A DNA stretch of 64,000 nt, from assembly GCA_041685115.1 (NCBI GenBank), contig JAWLGK010000009.1:53194-117193 (forward strand), read 5' to 3'. Every line of letters begins with the position of its first letter. The stretch's first letter is position 1. Below, piece after piece: positions 50,366-59,830 of the stretch. The stretch is from JALOAT01 sp041685115 (GTDB lineage Bacteria > Pseudomonadota > Gammaproteobacteria > Thiohalomonadales > Thiohalomonadaceae). The position numbers and the translations under genes were made by a program. Below the pieces are notes generated by a model that saw nothing but the letters and a program-made list of their open reading frames with translations, was not told the DNA's origin and did no database searches.

Positions 50366-50744
50366 AACGCGTCCGGCAATAAGCCAGCAAAGCGTCGTAA
50401 TCCGGGAAATACAGTTCGAAACTCTCCTCGGACGGCGCATCGAACTCGCAGTAATCGTTGGAATGGTCGCGGCAGATCTGTGGCCGGCGTTCATAGATGG
50501 CGCAGCCGCCATCGGGCTGAAGGTGCGTACAGGGCGATTCGAACAACAGGAACCAACCGTCCGTATCCTTGTACAGCCGCACACCCCGGTGGGAGACCTG
50601 CCAAAGCAGCACATCGAAATCCGCCATGGAACGGGGGGTGTCCAGGTGCTGGGTGACATAGGTGCAGCACTTGGAGCCGTGGCAGAAGCTGCACTTGTTG
50701 GCCGAGGTGATACGGACCCCGGTGGGAAGGGCGGTTGTGGTCAT
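50334..50744 (-). CDS. YkgJ-family cysteine-cluster protein
   Basis: 136 residues of the Fe/Zn-binding YkgJ family. Cysteines: CSFCHGSKCC near residue 18, CTHLQPDGGCAIYERRPQIC in the middle, then DYCEFD. They are spaced as in proteins thought to chelate Zn or Fe. No function is established. Its 3' end overlaps yrfG. Confidence 0.9.
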   Translation of the reverse strand: MTTTALPTGVRITSANKCSFCHGSKCCTYVTQHLDTPRSMADFDVLLWQVSHRGVRLYKDTDGWFLLFESPCTHLQPDGGCAIYERRPQICRDHSNDYCEFDAPSEESFELYFPDYDALLAYCRTRFKGWDRRRSA

Positions 50745-50784
50745 GACGGATCGGGATCGGGGCGGAAGGTACTTCGATTTTAGT

Positions 50785-51037
50785 GTACTGCTTCGCTCTT
50801 GGAGGCACTTTCAGCGAGCCGCTGCTCGGCTAATGCAAGGCGCGTTCTCGCAGGAATGGCGAGCCCTTTCAAGAGCCCGCAACGCCGGAGATGGCCGACA
50901 GCGGCTCGCCCGAAGGGAGCCTCTCAAAAGCGCCAATGCGGCATTGCACTCCTTGGCGAGGGCTCGCCATTCCCTGCGGAGTGCGCCTTGCCTTGGCGCT
51001 TTTTGGGAGCATCTGAAAGCCAAGAGCGAAGCAGTAC
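50785..51037. repeat. 253-bp long imperfect inverted repeat
   Basis: The outer 18 bases GTACTGCTTCGCTCTTGG (50785-50802) are repeated exactly in inverse at 51020-51037. Inward, the arms still match through GCAAGGCGC and GGAATGGCGAGCCC over about 90 bases each. The centre closes on GGCTC-N9-GAGCC near 50910-50928. The whole unit can fold as one hairpin. Neither strand has a convincing gene; short frames across it read as repeat translation. It fills the 321-base gap between ykgJ and rhlB. Possibly a MITE-like element or a remnant of a fold-back repeat family. Confidence 0.75.
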
Positions 51038-51065
51038 ATCGCTGAAACACCCTTGCGCGTTGGCT

Positions 51066-52361
51066 TCAGGCGTGAGACCGGGCGCCGCGACGACGGCCGC
51101 GCGGACCGCCCCGGTTGTCGCCCCGCTGGCCACTGCGAGGCCGCGGCCGCTGCCGCATTTCCGCATCCCGCGGTGCGGGCGGCTTGGGCGTTACCAGCAG
51201 CTCGGCGGTGATCGCCGTTACCGGGATCTTGGCGCCGATATAGTCTTCGATGTCCATCAGCGAAAACGCGTAGTCCTCGCAGGCGAAACTTACCGCCATG
51301 CCGCTCTCTCCAGCACGCGCGGTACGGCCGATGCGATGCACGTAGTCCTGGGCATCCTGGGGCAGATCGAAGTTGAACACGTGGGTTACCCCGGGTACGT
51401 GCAGGCCGCGCGCTGCCACGTCGGTGGCCACCAGCACGGGCAGCTCGCCCTCGGTGAACTGGGCGAGCAGGCGCTGACGCTTGTTCTGCGGTACGTCGCC
51501 CGACAGGATGCCCGCACGGATGCCGTTGCCTTCCAGATAGGCCCAGACTTCCTCGGCGGCACGCTTGGTGTTCACGAACACCATGGCGCGCGGCGGTTGC
51601 ATGGTTTGCAGCAGGCCGAGCAGCAGGGGGATCTTCTCGTCGCTGCCCGGGTGGTACATGACCTGGGTGACCCGCTCCGCGGTGACCTGTTCGGGCTGCA
51701 CCTCGATGAGCTCGGGGTTGTTCATGTGCTCGTAGGCCAGCTCAGTGACCCGCAGGGCGAGGGTTGCGGAGAACAGCAGGCCAAGACGCTTGTCGGGCGG
51801 CGGCATGCGCCGCAACAGGTAGCGCACGTCGGCGATGAAGCCCAGGTCGAACATGCGATCGGCCTCGTCGAGCACCATCACCTGCACGGCGCGCAGGTCG
51901 AACACCCGCTGCTTGAAGAAGTCGATGATGCGCCCCGGCGTGCCGATGAGCACGTCGACGCCGGCCTCCAGGTGCTTGCGCTGTTTCTCGTAGTCGGTGC
52001 CGCCGTAGGCCAGGCCGAGGGTCAGACCGGTGAACTGCCCAAGCACCTCCGCATCCTTGTGGATCTGGATGGCGAGCTCGCGGGTGGGCGCCACCACCAG
52101 TGCGCGCAGCTGTTGCGGCTTGCGGGTGTCAGGGGCCGGGTGGGCGAGCAGGTGGTTGAACAGGGCGATGAGGAAAGCAGCGGTCTTGCCGGTGCCGGTC
52201 TGGGCCTGTCCGGCGACGTCCTTGCCGGCGAGCGCCAGCGGCAAGGTGGCGGCCTGAATGGGCGTGCATTGTGAAAAACCGGCGGCCTCGATCCCCTGCA
52301 ACAGGAGGGGCGGGAGGTCGAATTCGTTGAAGGATGCGTCGCTAAGATATCGTTCACTCAT
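51066..52361 (-). CDS. rhlB: DEAD-box RNA helicase RhlB
   Basis: 431-residue ATP-dependent RNA helicase, in E. coli a degradosome component. Motifs in order: Q motif (FDLPPLLLQGIEAAGFSQCTPIQ), AQTGTGKT, PTRELAIQ, GTPGRIIDF, VLDEADRMFD, SAT, VFVNTKR, VATDVAARGLHV and HRIGRTAR. The C-terminal tail is Arg/Gly-rich (RPRPRSGQRGDNRGG), fitting RNA or RNase E contact. The ATG at 52361 gives the family N-terminus. It is divergent from trxA-rho, the classic gammaproteobacterial order. Confidence 0.95.
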   Translation of the reverse strand: MSERYLSDASFNEFDLPPLLLQGIEAAGFSQCTPIQAATLPLALAGKDVAGQAQTGTGKTAAFLIALFNHLLAHPAPDTRKPQQLRALVVAPTRELAIQIHKDAEVLGQFTGLTLGLAYGGTDYEKQRKHLEAGVDVLIGTPGRIIDFFKQRVFDLRAVQVMVLDEADRMFDLGFIADVRYLLRRMPPPDKRLGLLFSATLALRVTELAYEHMNNPELIEVQPEQVTAERVTQVMYHPGSDEKIPLLLGLLQTMQPPRAMVFVNTKRAAEEVWAYLEGNGIRAGILSGDVPQNKRQRLLAQFTEGELPVLVATDVAARGLHVPGVTHVFNFDLPQDAQDYVHRIGRTARAGESGMAVSFACEDYAFSLMDIEDYIGAKIPVTAITAELLVTPKPPAPRDAEMRQRPRPRSGQRGDNRGGPRGRRRGARSHA

Positions 52362-52490
52362 ACTAACCGAAGGATAACAGAATCCCTCCCTACGGGCTTG
52401 AAATGGACCGGCGATTCGGCTCAAATGATGCAATCACACCCAACCCACCGCTTTCCCATCCGGCAGCGGTACGACACGGAGGCTGCTACT

Positions 52491-52817
52491 TTGAGCGACA
52501 AGATCGTTTACGTGACCGACGACAGCTTCGAGGACGAGATCCTCAAGGCCGATGGCCCGGTGCTCGTGGATTACTGGGCCGACTGGTGCGGTCCCTGCAA
52601 GATGATCGCTCCCATCCTGGACGAAATCGCCGACGAATACACCGGCCGCCTCAAGGTCGCCAAGCTGAACATCGACGAGAACCCCAACACGCCTCCCAAG
52701 TACGGTATTCGCGGCATTCCCACCCTGATGCTGTTCAAGGGTGGCAATGTGGAAGCCACCAAGGTCGGCGCCGTGTCCAAGTCACAGTTGACCGCCTTTA
52801 TTGACAGTAATCTCTGA
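52491..52817 (+). CDS. trxA: Thioredoxin 1, TTG start
   Basis: 108-residue cytoplasmic thioredoxin, general disulfide reductant. Active site WCGPCK (residues about 32-37), with the conserved cis-Pro in GIRGIPTL. Sequence is very close to E. coli TrxA throughout (LAKLNIDENPNTPPKYG-type region). No ATG fits: the family N-terminus begins at TTG 52491, preceded by CGGAGG at 8-base spacing. An ATG at 52425, 22 codons upstream, would give an extended, non-homologous leader. Confidence 0.96.
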   Translation: MSDKIVYVTDDSFEDEILKADGPVLVDYWADWCGPCKMIAPILDEIADEYTGRLKVAKLNIDENPNTPPKYGIRGIPTLMLFKGGNVEATKVGAVSKSQLTAFIDSNL

Positions 52818-52826
52818 GCCTGGGTT

Positions 52827-52855
52827 CCGGGCACGTCCCCTGTGGACGCGCCCGG
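52827..52855 (+). terminator. Hairpin after trxA in the rho leader
   Basis: CCGGGC-A-CGTCC / GGACG-C-GCCCGG with a 5-base loop lies 9 bases after the trxA stop. No T-run follows. It is in the 186-base trxA-rho leader, which may be where rho autoregulates, as in other bacteria. Beyond the hairpin the leader is C-rich (CCGCCCGACGGCTCC). Confidence 0.45.
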
Positions 52856-53003
52856 ATGATGGTGCTAATCTTCCCGGCGAACCTTCCTATCCGAACGAAT
52901 TCCGCCGCCCGACGGCTCCTCCGCAAGTTTTCCCTGCCCGCAGGCGCAACGTTTCGCGGGCCTACAACCCCCCGAACACTACCGCCCGACGGTTCTTACT
53001 CGC

Positions 53004-54260
<1,257 letters not shown>

Positions 54261-54263
54261 TAC

Positions 54264-54379
54264 GAGGCAGGAGCCGGGCCTGCCGGGCTACTACGACAAA
54301 GCGTCTTCCGGTAGCAGCGGCCCCAGGCCGCAATGGGTTTACCCGCCAGCCTTCGCGGGCCGGCCTGCTCCTGTGGAGA
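54264..54379. repeat. REP-like inverted pair between rho and glgP
   Basis: GGCAGGAGCCGGGCCTGCCG at about 54266-54285 and its inverted relative GGCCGGCCTGCTCCTGTGG at about 54358-54376 flank a short spacer. Their heads (CAGGAGC/CAGGAGCAGGCC) are of the same kind as the REP units at 3370 and 37271, though diverged. Both genes end here, so the stems may also stop transcription. Confidence 0.55.
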
Positions 54380-54389
54380 TGCCGGTAGG

Positions 54390-56876
54390 CTAGCCGGTGC
54401 GGGCCGGGGCTCGCACCGGGTTCACACCCCAGACCCGCTCCGCGTACTCGCGGATACTGCGGTCCGAACTGAACATCCCCATCCGCGCCACGTTCAACAG
54501 GGCGCGCCGGCTCCACGCCTCTGCGTCCGCGTACAGCGTGTCCACGTTCTCCTGCGCTTCCACATACAACGCGTAGTCGGCCATCAGCATGTAACGGTCG
54601 TGCCCCATCAGGGTGTCCACGATGGGCTTGAAACGGTCGGGTTGACCCGGCGAGAAGAAGCCCGACCCGAGCATGTCGATGACCTGGCGCAGCTCCGCAT
54701 TGCCCGCGTAATAGTCGGCGGGCCGGTAACCCGAGGCCCGTACTGCGTTGACCTGATCCACGGTCAGGCCGCACAGGAAGATGTTTTCCTCGCCCACTGC
54801 GTCGCGAATCTCGATGTTCGCCCCATCCAGCGTGCCGATGGTGAGCGCGCCGTTCAATGCCAGTTTCATGTTGCCGGTGCCCGAGGCCTCGGTACCGGCC
54901 GTCGAGATCTGTTCCGAGAGATCGGCGGCGGGGATGATGTCCGCCGCGGTGGACACATCGTAGTTTGGGATGAATACGACCTTGAGGCGATTGCCGATGG
55001 CCGGGTCGTGGTTGACCGTGTCCGCCACGTCGTTGATCAGCTTGATGATGAGCTTGGCCATGGCGTAGCCCGGTGCCGCCTTGCCAGCGAACAGCACCAG
55101 GCGCGGCGCGCGGCCGTCGGCGCGCCCTTCGCGGATGCGGTTGTACAACGTGATGACATGCAGCACGTTGAGCAATTGGCGCTTGTATTCGTGGATGCGC
55201 TTGATGTGTACGTCGAACAGTACGTCAGGATCCAATTGCATGCCGAGGCGGCGTTGAATGTGTTCGGCAAGCCGCTGCTTGTTGGCCTGCTTGACGGCGC
55301 GGAACTGCGCACGGAACGCCGCATCCTCCGCCAGGGGAATCAGTCCCGCCAGCTGCTCGAGGTCGGTGATCCAGCCTGTACCGAGGTGCGACGAAATCAA
55401 CGCCGAAAGCCCCGCATTGGCCTGATTCAACCAGCGCCTCGGGGTAATGCCATTGGTGATGGAGATGAAACGATCGGGGAAGAATTCGTCGAAATCATGG
55501 AACATGCTGCGGCGCAGCAATTCGGTATGCAGCTTTGCCACACCGTTGACGCGATGGCTGCCGATGATGGCGAGGTGTGCCATACGAACACGTCGCTCGC
55601 CTTCTTCCTCCACCAACGACATGCGACGCAGGCGCGCGGTGTCACCCGGATAGCGGTGGACCACCTGGCTGAGGAAGCGATGGTTGATCTCGTAGATGAT
55701 CTGCAGGTGCCGTGGCAGCAGGGATTCCATCAGTGACACCGACCAGCTTTCCAGTGCCTCAGGTAACAGTGTGTGGTTGGTATAGGCGAACACCCGCACG
55801 GTGATGTCCCAGGCCTTTTCCCACTCGAGTCCGTGAATATCCACCAGCAGGCGCATCAGCTCAGGAATGGCGATGGACGGGTGCGTGTCGTTGAGCTGGA
55901 TGGCCACTTTGTCGGGCAGCATCGCCAGATCACTGTGGGTCTTGAGGAAGCGCGCCAGAATGTCCTGCAAGGAAGCGCTCACGAAGAAATACTGTTGGCG
56001 CAGACGCAGCTCCTTGCCCATGGTGGTGGTGTCGGCGGGATAGAGCACCTTGGAGAGGTTCTCCGACACCGTCTTGTCCTCCACGGCCTTGATGTAGTCG
56101 CCCTGATTGAAGTAGTTCAGGTTGAAGTCACGGCTGGCCTTTGCGGACCATAGGCGCAGATTGTTGACCGTATCTCCACCGAAGCCCGGGATGGGGGTGT
56201 CATAGGCCATGGCCATGACGTCCTCGGTGTCTTCCCAGTTGAAACGCGTAACCCCCCGGGGGTCGTGATACTCGACCACCCGCCCCCGGAAGCTGACCTT
56301 GTAGAGGACTCCGGGGCGCGGAAACTCCCATGGATTGCCGTAACGCAGCCAGTTATCCGGGTGTTCCACCTGCCAGCCGTTCTCCAGCGCCTGGCGAAAC
56401 ATGCCGTATTCGTAGCGGATGCCGTAGCCGTAGCCGGGCAAGCGCAGGCTGGCCATGGAATCGAGGAAACAAGCCGCCAGCCGCCCCAGGCCACCGTTGC
56501 CCAGCGCCGCGTCAAATTCCAGTTCCCGCAGCGATTCGAACTGCAGGCCGAGTTCGGTGAGCGCCGCCTTGAATTCTTCGATGATATTGAGGTTCAGCAG
56601 GCTGTTGGTGAGCGTACGGCCAATAAGGAATTCAAGGGACAGGTAGTAGACCCGTTTGACGTCGGACTCGTAATAACTGCGCAGCGTCTCGACCCAGCGC
56701 TGCACCAGCCGATCGCACACTGCATACGCGGCGGCGTGCATCCAATCACGGTCCGTGGCCGAATAGGTATCCTTCCCGACCGTATAGATCATACGGTTGG
56801 CGAGTGAGTGGGCGATGGACGCCACGTCGAGGCCCTGACGGTCGTATTCGAACGGGCGGGGAGCGCGTTGCGGCAT
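54390..56876 (-). CDS. glgP: Glycogen/alpha-glucan phosphorylase
   Basis: 828-residue PLP enzyme releasing glucose-1-phosphate from glycogen or maltodextrins. The PLP lysine lies in EASGTGNMKLALNGALTIGT; the active-site loop NDTHPSIAIPELMRLL and the region ALGNGGLGRLAACFLDSMAS are diagnostic. Length is standard for bacterial GlgP/MalP. No other glycogen gene is nearby. The ATG begins MPQRAPRPFEYDRQGLD; GGAAAGCCC lies before it, a weak ribosome site. Confidence 0.96.
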   Translation of the reverse strand: MPQRAPRPFEYDRQGLDVASIAHSLANRMIYTVGKDTYSATDRDWMHAAAYAVCDRLVQRWVETLRSYYESDVKRVYYLSLEFLIGRTLTNSLLNLNIIEEFKAALTELGLQFESLRELEFDAALGNGGLGRLAACFLDSMASLRLPGYGYGIRYEYGMFRQALENGWQVEHPDNWLRYGNPWEFPRPGVLYKVSFRGRVVEYHDPRGVTRFNWEDTEDVMAMAYDTPIPGFGGDTVNNLRLWSAKASRDFNLNYFNQGDYIKAVEDKTVSENLSKVLYPADTTTMGKELRLRQQYFFVSASLQDILARFLKTHSDLAMLPDKVAIQLNDTHPSIAIPELMRLLVDIHGLEWEKAWDITVRVFAYTNHTLLPEALESWSVSLMESLLPRHLQIIYEINHRFLSQVVHRYPGDTARLRRMSLVEEEGERRVRMAHLAIIGSHRVNGVAKLHTELLRRSMFHDFDEFFPDRFISITNGITPRRWLNQANAGLSALISSHLGTGWITDLEQLAGLIPLAEDAAFRAQFRAVKQANKQRLAEHIQRRLGMQLDPDVLFDVHIKRIHEYKRQLLNVLHVITLYNRIREGRADGRAPRLVLFAGKAAPGYAMAKLIIKLINDVADTVNHDPAIGNRLKVVFIPNYDVSTAADIIPAADLSEQISTAGTEASGTGNMKLALNGALTIGTLDGANIEIRDAVGEENIFLCGLTVDQVNAVRASGYRPADYYAGNAELRQVIDMLGSGFFSPGQPDRFKPIVDTLMGHDRYMLMADYALYVEAQENVDTLYADAEAWSRRALLNVARMGMFSSDRSIREYAERVWGVNPVRAPARTG

Positions 56877-56992
56877 GGGCTTTCCTGGTCGTTTGCTGGT
56901 ACGTTGGGCTCGCGAGCGTTACGGTTGACTATAACGTTGAGGATACACGGAAGCCCGGTCCGCATCGTGCGCGGATGCATGCAGAGGATGGC

Positions 56993-57325
56993 ATGGACGA
57001 AGCTGCGAGAATTCCCCAAAGTTTTGACGAGTGGCGCGCCCTCGCCGCCACGGACGCGGCCCGCTTTGAACACATGCGCCGTCTTGCGGTGCACCAGCTC
57101 ATCGCGCGCGCGCCGGTCGACCGCCAGGAGCGCTTGCACTGCCTGCAATGGCGAGTGGATCAGACCCGCCGGCAGGCCAGGACACCGCTGGCGGCCTGCC
57201 TGTCACTCTCGGCCATGATGTGGGAATCAGTGCTCGGCGAACGTGGCCTTTTGGAGGCCCTGCACTGCCGCCCCTCGAAACCCCTGCCGCGCGCCAGGGT
57301 CTTACCTTTCCGGGGGCGCGATTAG
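56993..57325 (+). CDS. DUF3135-domain protein
   Basis: 110 residues of a small helical family restricted to proteobacteria. Recognised by FDEWRALAATDAARFEHMRR, LQWRVDQTRRQARTPLAACLSLS and MMWESVLG. The ATG at 56993 with GAGGA 7 bases upstream was chosen over upstream starts lying in the glgP antisense region. Function is unknown. It lies divergent from glgP. Confidence 0.82.
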   Translation: MDEAARIPQSFDEWRALAATDAARFEHMRRLAVHQLIARAPVDRQERLHCLQWRVDQTRRQARTPLAACLSLSAMMWESVLGERGLLEALHCRPSKPLPRARVLPFRGRD

Positions 57326-57342
57326 CTTGCGGCGGTGGGCGG

Positions 57343-57371
57343 TTGTTCCGCGGTGGGCTTTTCCGTATGAT
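57343..57371 (+). promoter_or_regulatory. Candidate rpmE promoter
   Basis: TTGTTC (57343-57348), 17-base spacer, TATGAT (57366-57371). The predicted start of transcription would leave a leader of about 58 bases before the rpmE ATG. The match is good for sigma-70. Confidence 0.5.
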
Positions 57372-57435
57372 CCGCCGTCTTTTCTGCGCGCGGTGCCGGC
57401 CACGGGGGTCGGTGGCGGCGTGCCTGGAGGTTGCC

Positions 57436-57642
57436 ATGAAGCCGGATATCCATCCGAATTACACCGAAGTCACTGTCACGTGCAGCTGCGGCAGTACTTT
57501 CAAGACGCGCTCCACCGCGGGTCACGACCTGCACCTGGACGTGTGCTCGCAGTGCCATCCCTTCTTCACCGGCCAGCAGAAGATCGTCGATACCGCCGGC
57601 CGCGTCGACAAGTTCCGCCAGAAGTACGGCATCAAGAAGTAA
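57436..57642 (+). CDS. rpmE: Ribosomal protein L31, zinc type
   Basis: 68-residue protein of the large ribosomal subunit. It is the Cys-containing (C+) form: cysteines in TCSCGSTF and DVCSQCHPFFTG can bind Zn. The N-terminus MKPDIHPNYTEVTV and end KYGIKK are standard. GGAGG lies 8 bases before the ATG at 57436. A terminator-like hairpin follows within the next gene's first codons. Confidence 0.97.
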   Translation: MKPDIHPNYTEVTVTCSCGSTFKTRSTAGHDLHLDVCSQCHPFFTGQQKIVDTAGRVDKFRQKYGIKK

Positions 57643-57645
57643 GCG

Positions 57646-58434
57646 ATGCCGGGCCAAGGCCTGCGCAAAGGGGCGCTCCGCAAGGGCGCCCTTTTTGCTT
57701 TGTGCCTGCTGTTGCCGCCCCAGGCGGGCGCCGCACTGTGCGAGGCCGATCGCCTCGATGAGCAGGTGACGGTCGGCTATGTGTACGACGGTGACACGGT
57801 GCGTCTGTCGGACGGCCGCAAACTCCGCCTGATCGGCGTCGATGCCCCGGAAATAGGCCGCGACAAAGGGCCGGACGAACCCTTTGCGGCGCAGGCGCGC
57901 GCCGACCTGAGCGCTTGGCTGGCCGAGTCGCCGCACCTCGGGCTTCGTTACGAGCGCGAGCGAACCGATGCTTATGGGCGCGTCCTGGCCCATGCCTATC
58001 TTGCCAACGGCGACAACGTGGCGGCACGCCTGCTGGTCCGCGGTTTGGGCGTGAGTCTGGTGGTGCCGCCCAATGTGCGCGGCGCCGAATGCCGCCGCGC
58101 AGCCGAACGCGCCGCCCAGGCCGGGCGCCTGGGCGTGTGGGCCCTGCCGTCACACCAGCCCCTGGATGCGGTGCGGCTGACGGCGCAAACGGCGGGCTTT
58201 CGTCGCATCGACGGCGTGGTCAGCCGGGTGGGCGAACGCCAAGGCGATTTGTGGCTGCACGTAGGCCCCCGCCTGCGGGTCCATATCCCGCGCACGGCGC
58301 GCGACCTGTTCCAGGTCGGCCCGGACCAGCTGATGGGTGTACGCCTGCGCGTGCAGGGCGTGGTCAAGCCGGGGCGTCGCAGCAGCTATATGCGCGTGCA
58401 GCATCCCACCGCGCTCGAGATCATCACGCCATGA
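57646..58434 (+). CDS. Exported thermonuclease-family (SNase) protein
   Basis: 262 residues. A signal peptide (ALFALCLLLPPQAGA, up to about residue 29) precedes a staphylococcal-nuclease domain: VYDGDTVRLSDGRKLRLIGV holds the metal Asp and first Arg, DAPEIGRDKG the second acid, ERERTDAYGRVLAHAYL the second Arg. Catalytic residues appear complete. A second OB-like domain (about 180-262) ends in QGVVKPGRRSSYMRV. The rpmE terminator lies inside the first 17 codons, so a downstream start or its own promoter is possible. rpmE-nuclease-malic enzyme-ponA order is known from Pseudomonas. Confidence 0.85.
   Translation: MPGQGLRKGALRKGALFALCLLLPPQAGAALCEADRLDEQVTVGYVYDGDTVRLSDGRKLRLIGVDAPEIGRDKGPDEPFAAQARADLSAWLAESPHLGLRYERERTDAYGRVLAHAYLANGDNVAARLLVRGLGVSLVVPPNVRGAECRRAAERAAQAGRLGVWALPSHQPLDAVRLTAQTAGFRRIDGVVSRVGERQGDLWLHVGPRLRVHIPRTARDLFQVGPDQLMGVRLRVQGVVKPGRRSSYMRVQHPTALEIITP
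57667..57696 (+). terminator. Intrinsic terminator for rpmE, inside next gene
   Basis: AAAGGGGCGC, a 9-base loop, GCGCCCTTTT with a run of five T (57692-57696). It lies 24 bases past the rpmE stop and within codons 8-17 of the nuclease frame, where it also encodes part of the signal peptide. Confidence 0.75.
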
Positions 58435-58503
58435 GTGGTTTCGCTCACGCCAAAGGCCGATAATGGCGACCTCTTTTTATCCCGTCTTCGCCGAGAGTCA
58501 CCC

Positions 58504-59775
58504 ATGAGCAACGGCAGTAATTCCCTCGACCTGCAGCAGCAGTCCCTCGACTACCATGCCGGTTCGCACCCGGGCAAACTTGCCACGGCGATCTCCAAGC
58601 CCTGTGAGACTCAGGCCGAACTGAGTCTGGCCTACACGCCGGGCGTGGCCGCACCGGTGCGCGCCATCGCCGACAATCCCGACAACGCCTATCTGTACAC
58701 GGCCAAGGGCAACCTGGTGGCAGTGATCAGCGACGGCACCGCGGTACTCGGCCTCGGTAACGTGGGGCCACTGGCCGGCAAGCCGGTGATGGAAGGCAAG
58801 GCGGTGCTGTTCAAGCGCTTCGCCAATGTGGACGTGTTCGACATCGAGGTCGCCGCCGAATCCCCCGAGGCCTTCATCGATACCGTGGCGCGCATCGCGC
58901 CCACCTTCGGTGGCATCAACCTCGAGGACATCGCCGCGCCGCACTGCTTCGTCATCGAGAAGGCCCTGCGTGAGCGCCTGGACATTCCGGTGTTCCACGA
59001 CGATCAGCACGGCACCGCCATCATCATCGCCGCAGGCCTGCTGAATGCGCTGGAGTTGCAGGGCAAGACGCTGGAGTCCGCGCGCATCGTGTGCCTGGGC
59101 GCCGGCGCCGCCGGCATCGCCTCCATGCGCCTGCTGGTGGCGTTGGGTGCGCGCAAGGAAAACATGATGCTGGTGGATCGCAAGGGGGTGATCCACGCGG
59201 GGCGTGACGACCTGAACGAGTACAAGCAGGAATTTGCCCTGAACACCGAGCGCCGCACCCTGGCCGACGCCATGGATGGGGCCGATGTGTTCATCGGCGT
59301 ATCCGGCGCGAATCTGGTGGCGCCGGAGATGGTGGCCGCCATGGCGCCGCGCCCGGTGGTATTCGCCCTGTCGAACCCCAATCCGGAAATCCGTCCGGAG
59401 CTGGCCCGCCAGGCGCGCAGCGACCTCATCATGGCGACCGGGCGCAGCGACTATCCGAATCAGGTCAACAACGTCCTCGGCTTTCCGTTCATTTTCCGCG
59501 GCGCCCTGGACGTGCGCGCAAGCACCATCAACACGGAGATGCAGATTGCCGCCGTCAACGCCCTGCGCACGCTCGCCCACGAGCCGGTGCCGGCGGATGT
59601 GCTGCGTGCCTATGGCATGGAGGCGCTGGCCTTCGGTCCCGAGTACATCATCCCGAAGCCCTTCGACCGCCGCCTCATCGAGTACGTCCCGCCAGCCGTG
59701 GCGCGGGCGGCGATCGAAAGCGGTGTGGCGCGGGTGGGTTACCCGGAGCACTATCCACGCCACGACGGCATCTGA
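58504..59775 (+). CDS. NAD(P)-dependent malic enzyme, short form
   Basis: 423-residue oxaloacetate-decarboxylating malate dehydrogenase making pyruvate, CO2 and reduced cofactor. Diagnostic segments: SLAYTPGVAAPVRAI with the catalytic Tyr, VFHDDQHGTAIIIAAGLLNAL with metal Asp, the dinucleotide loop VCLGAGAAGIASMRLL, and FALSNPNPEIRPE. It lacks the C-terminal phosphotransacetylase-like domain of MaeB, as in Pseudomonas PA5046. The ATG 58504 matches the family. An overlapping longer frame begins at 58435. Confidence 0.94.
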   Translation: MSNGSNSLDLQQQSLDYHAGSHPGKLATAISKPCETQAELSLAYTPGVAAPVRAIADNPDNAYLYTAKGNLVAVISDGTAVLGLGNVGPLAGKPVMEGKAVLFKRFANVDVFDIEVAAESPEAFIDTVARIAPTFGGINLEDIAAPHCFVIEKALRERLDIPVFHDDQHGTAIIIAAGLLNALELQGKTLESARIVCLGAGAAGIASMRLLVALGARKENMMLVDRKGVIHAGRDDLNEYKQEFALNTERRTLADAMDGADVFIGVSGANLVAPEMVAAMAPRPVVFALSNPNPEIRPELARQARSDLIMATGRSDYPNQVNNVLGFPFIFRGALDVRASTINTEMQIAAVNALRTLAHEPVPADVLRAYGMEALAFGPEYIIPKPFDRRLIEYVPPAVARAAIESGVARVGYPEHYPRHDGI

Positions 59776-59801
59776 TGCGGCCGATTCGCCTCATGGCTGG
59801 C

Positions 59802-59829
59802 GCAGGCGTGCGGTAATCCGCGCGCCTGC
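59802..59829. terminator. Hairpin between malic enzyme and fic
   Basis: GCAGGCGTGCGG / CCGCGCGCCTGC with loop TAAT makes a 12-bp stem with one G-U pair between converging genes. No T-tract is present; it touches the fic stop codon. Confidence 0.6.
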
Positions 59830-59830
59830 A

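Noticed and set aside
50811..51050. 79-codon leftward frame within the 253-bp inverted repeat
   Set aside because: The same residues appear from both arms because the DNA is an inverted repeat; there is no independent evidence of a gene.
50799..52274. 491-codon rightward frame across the inverted repeat and rhlB
   Set aside because: It reads antisense to rhlB, and its first part is translated repeat sequence.
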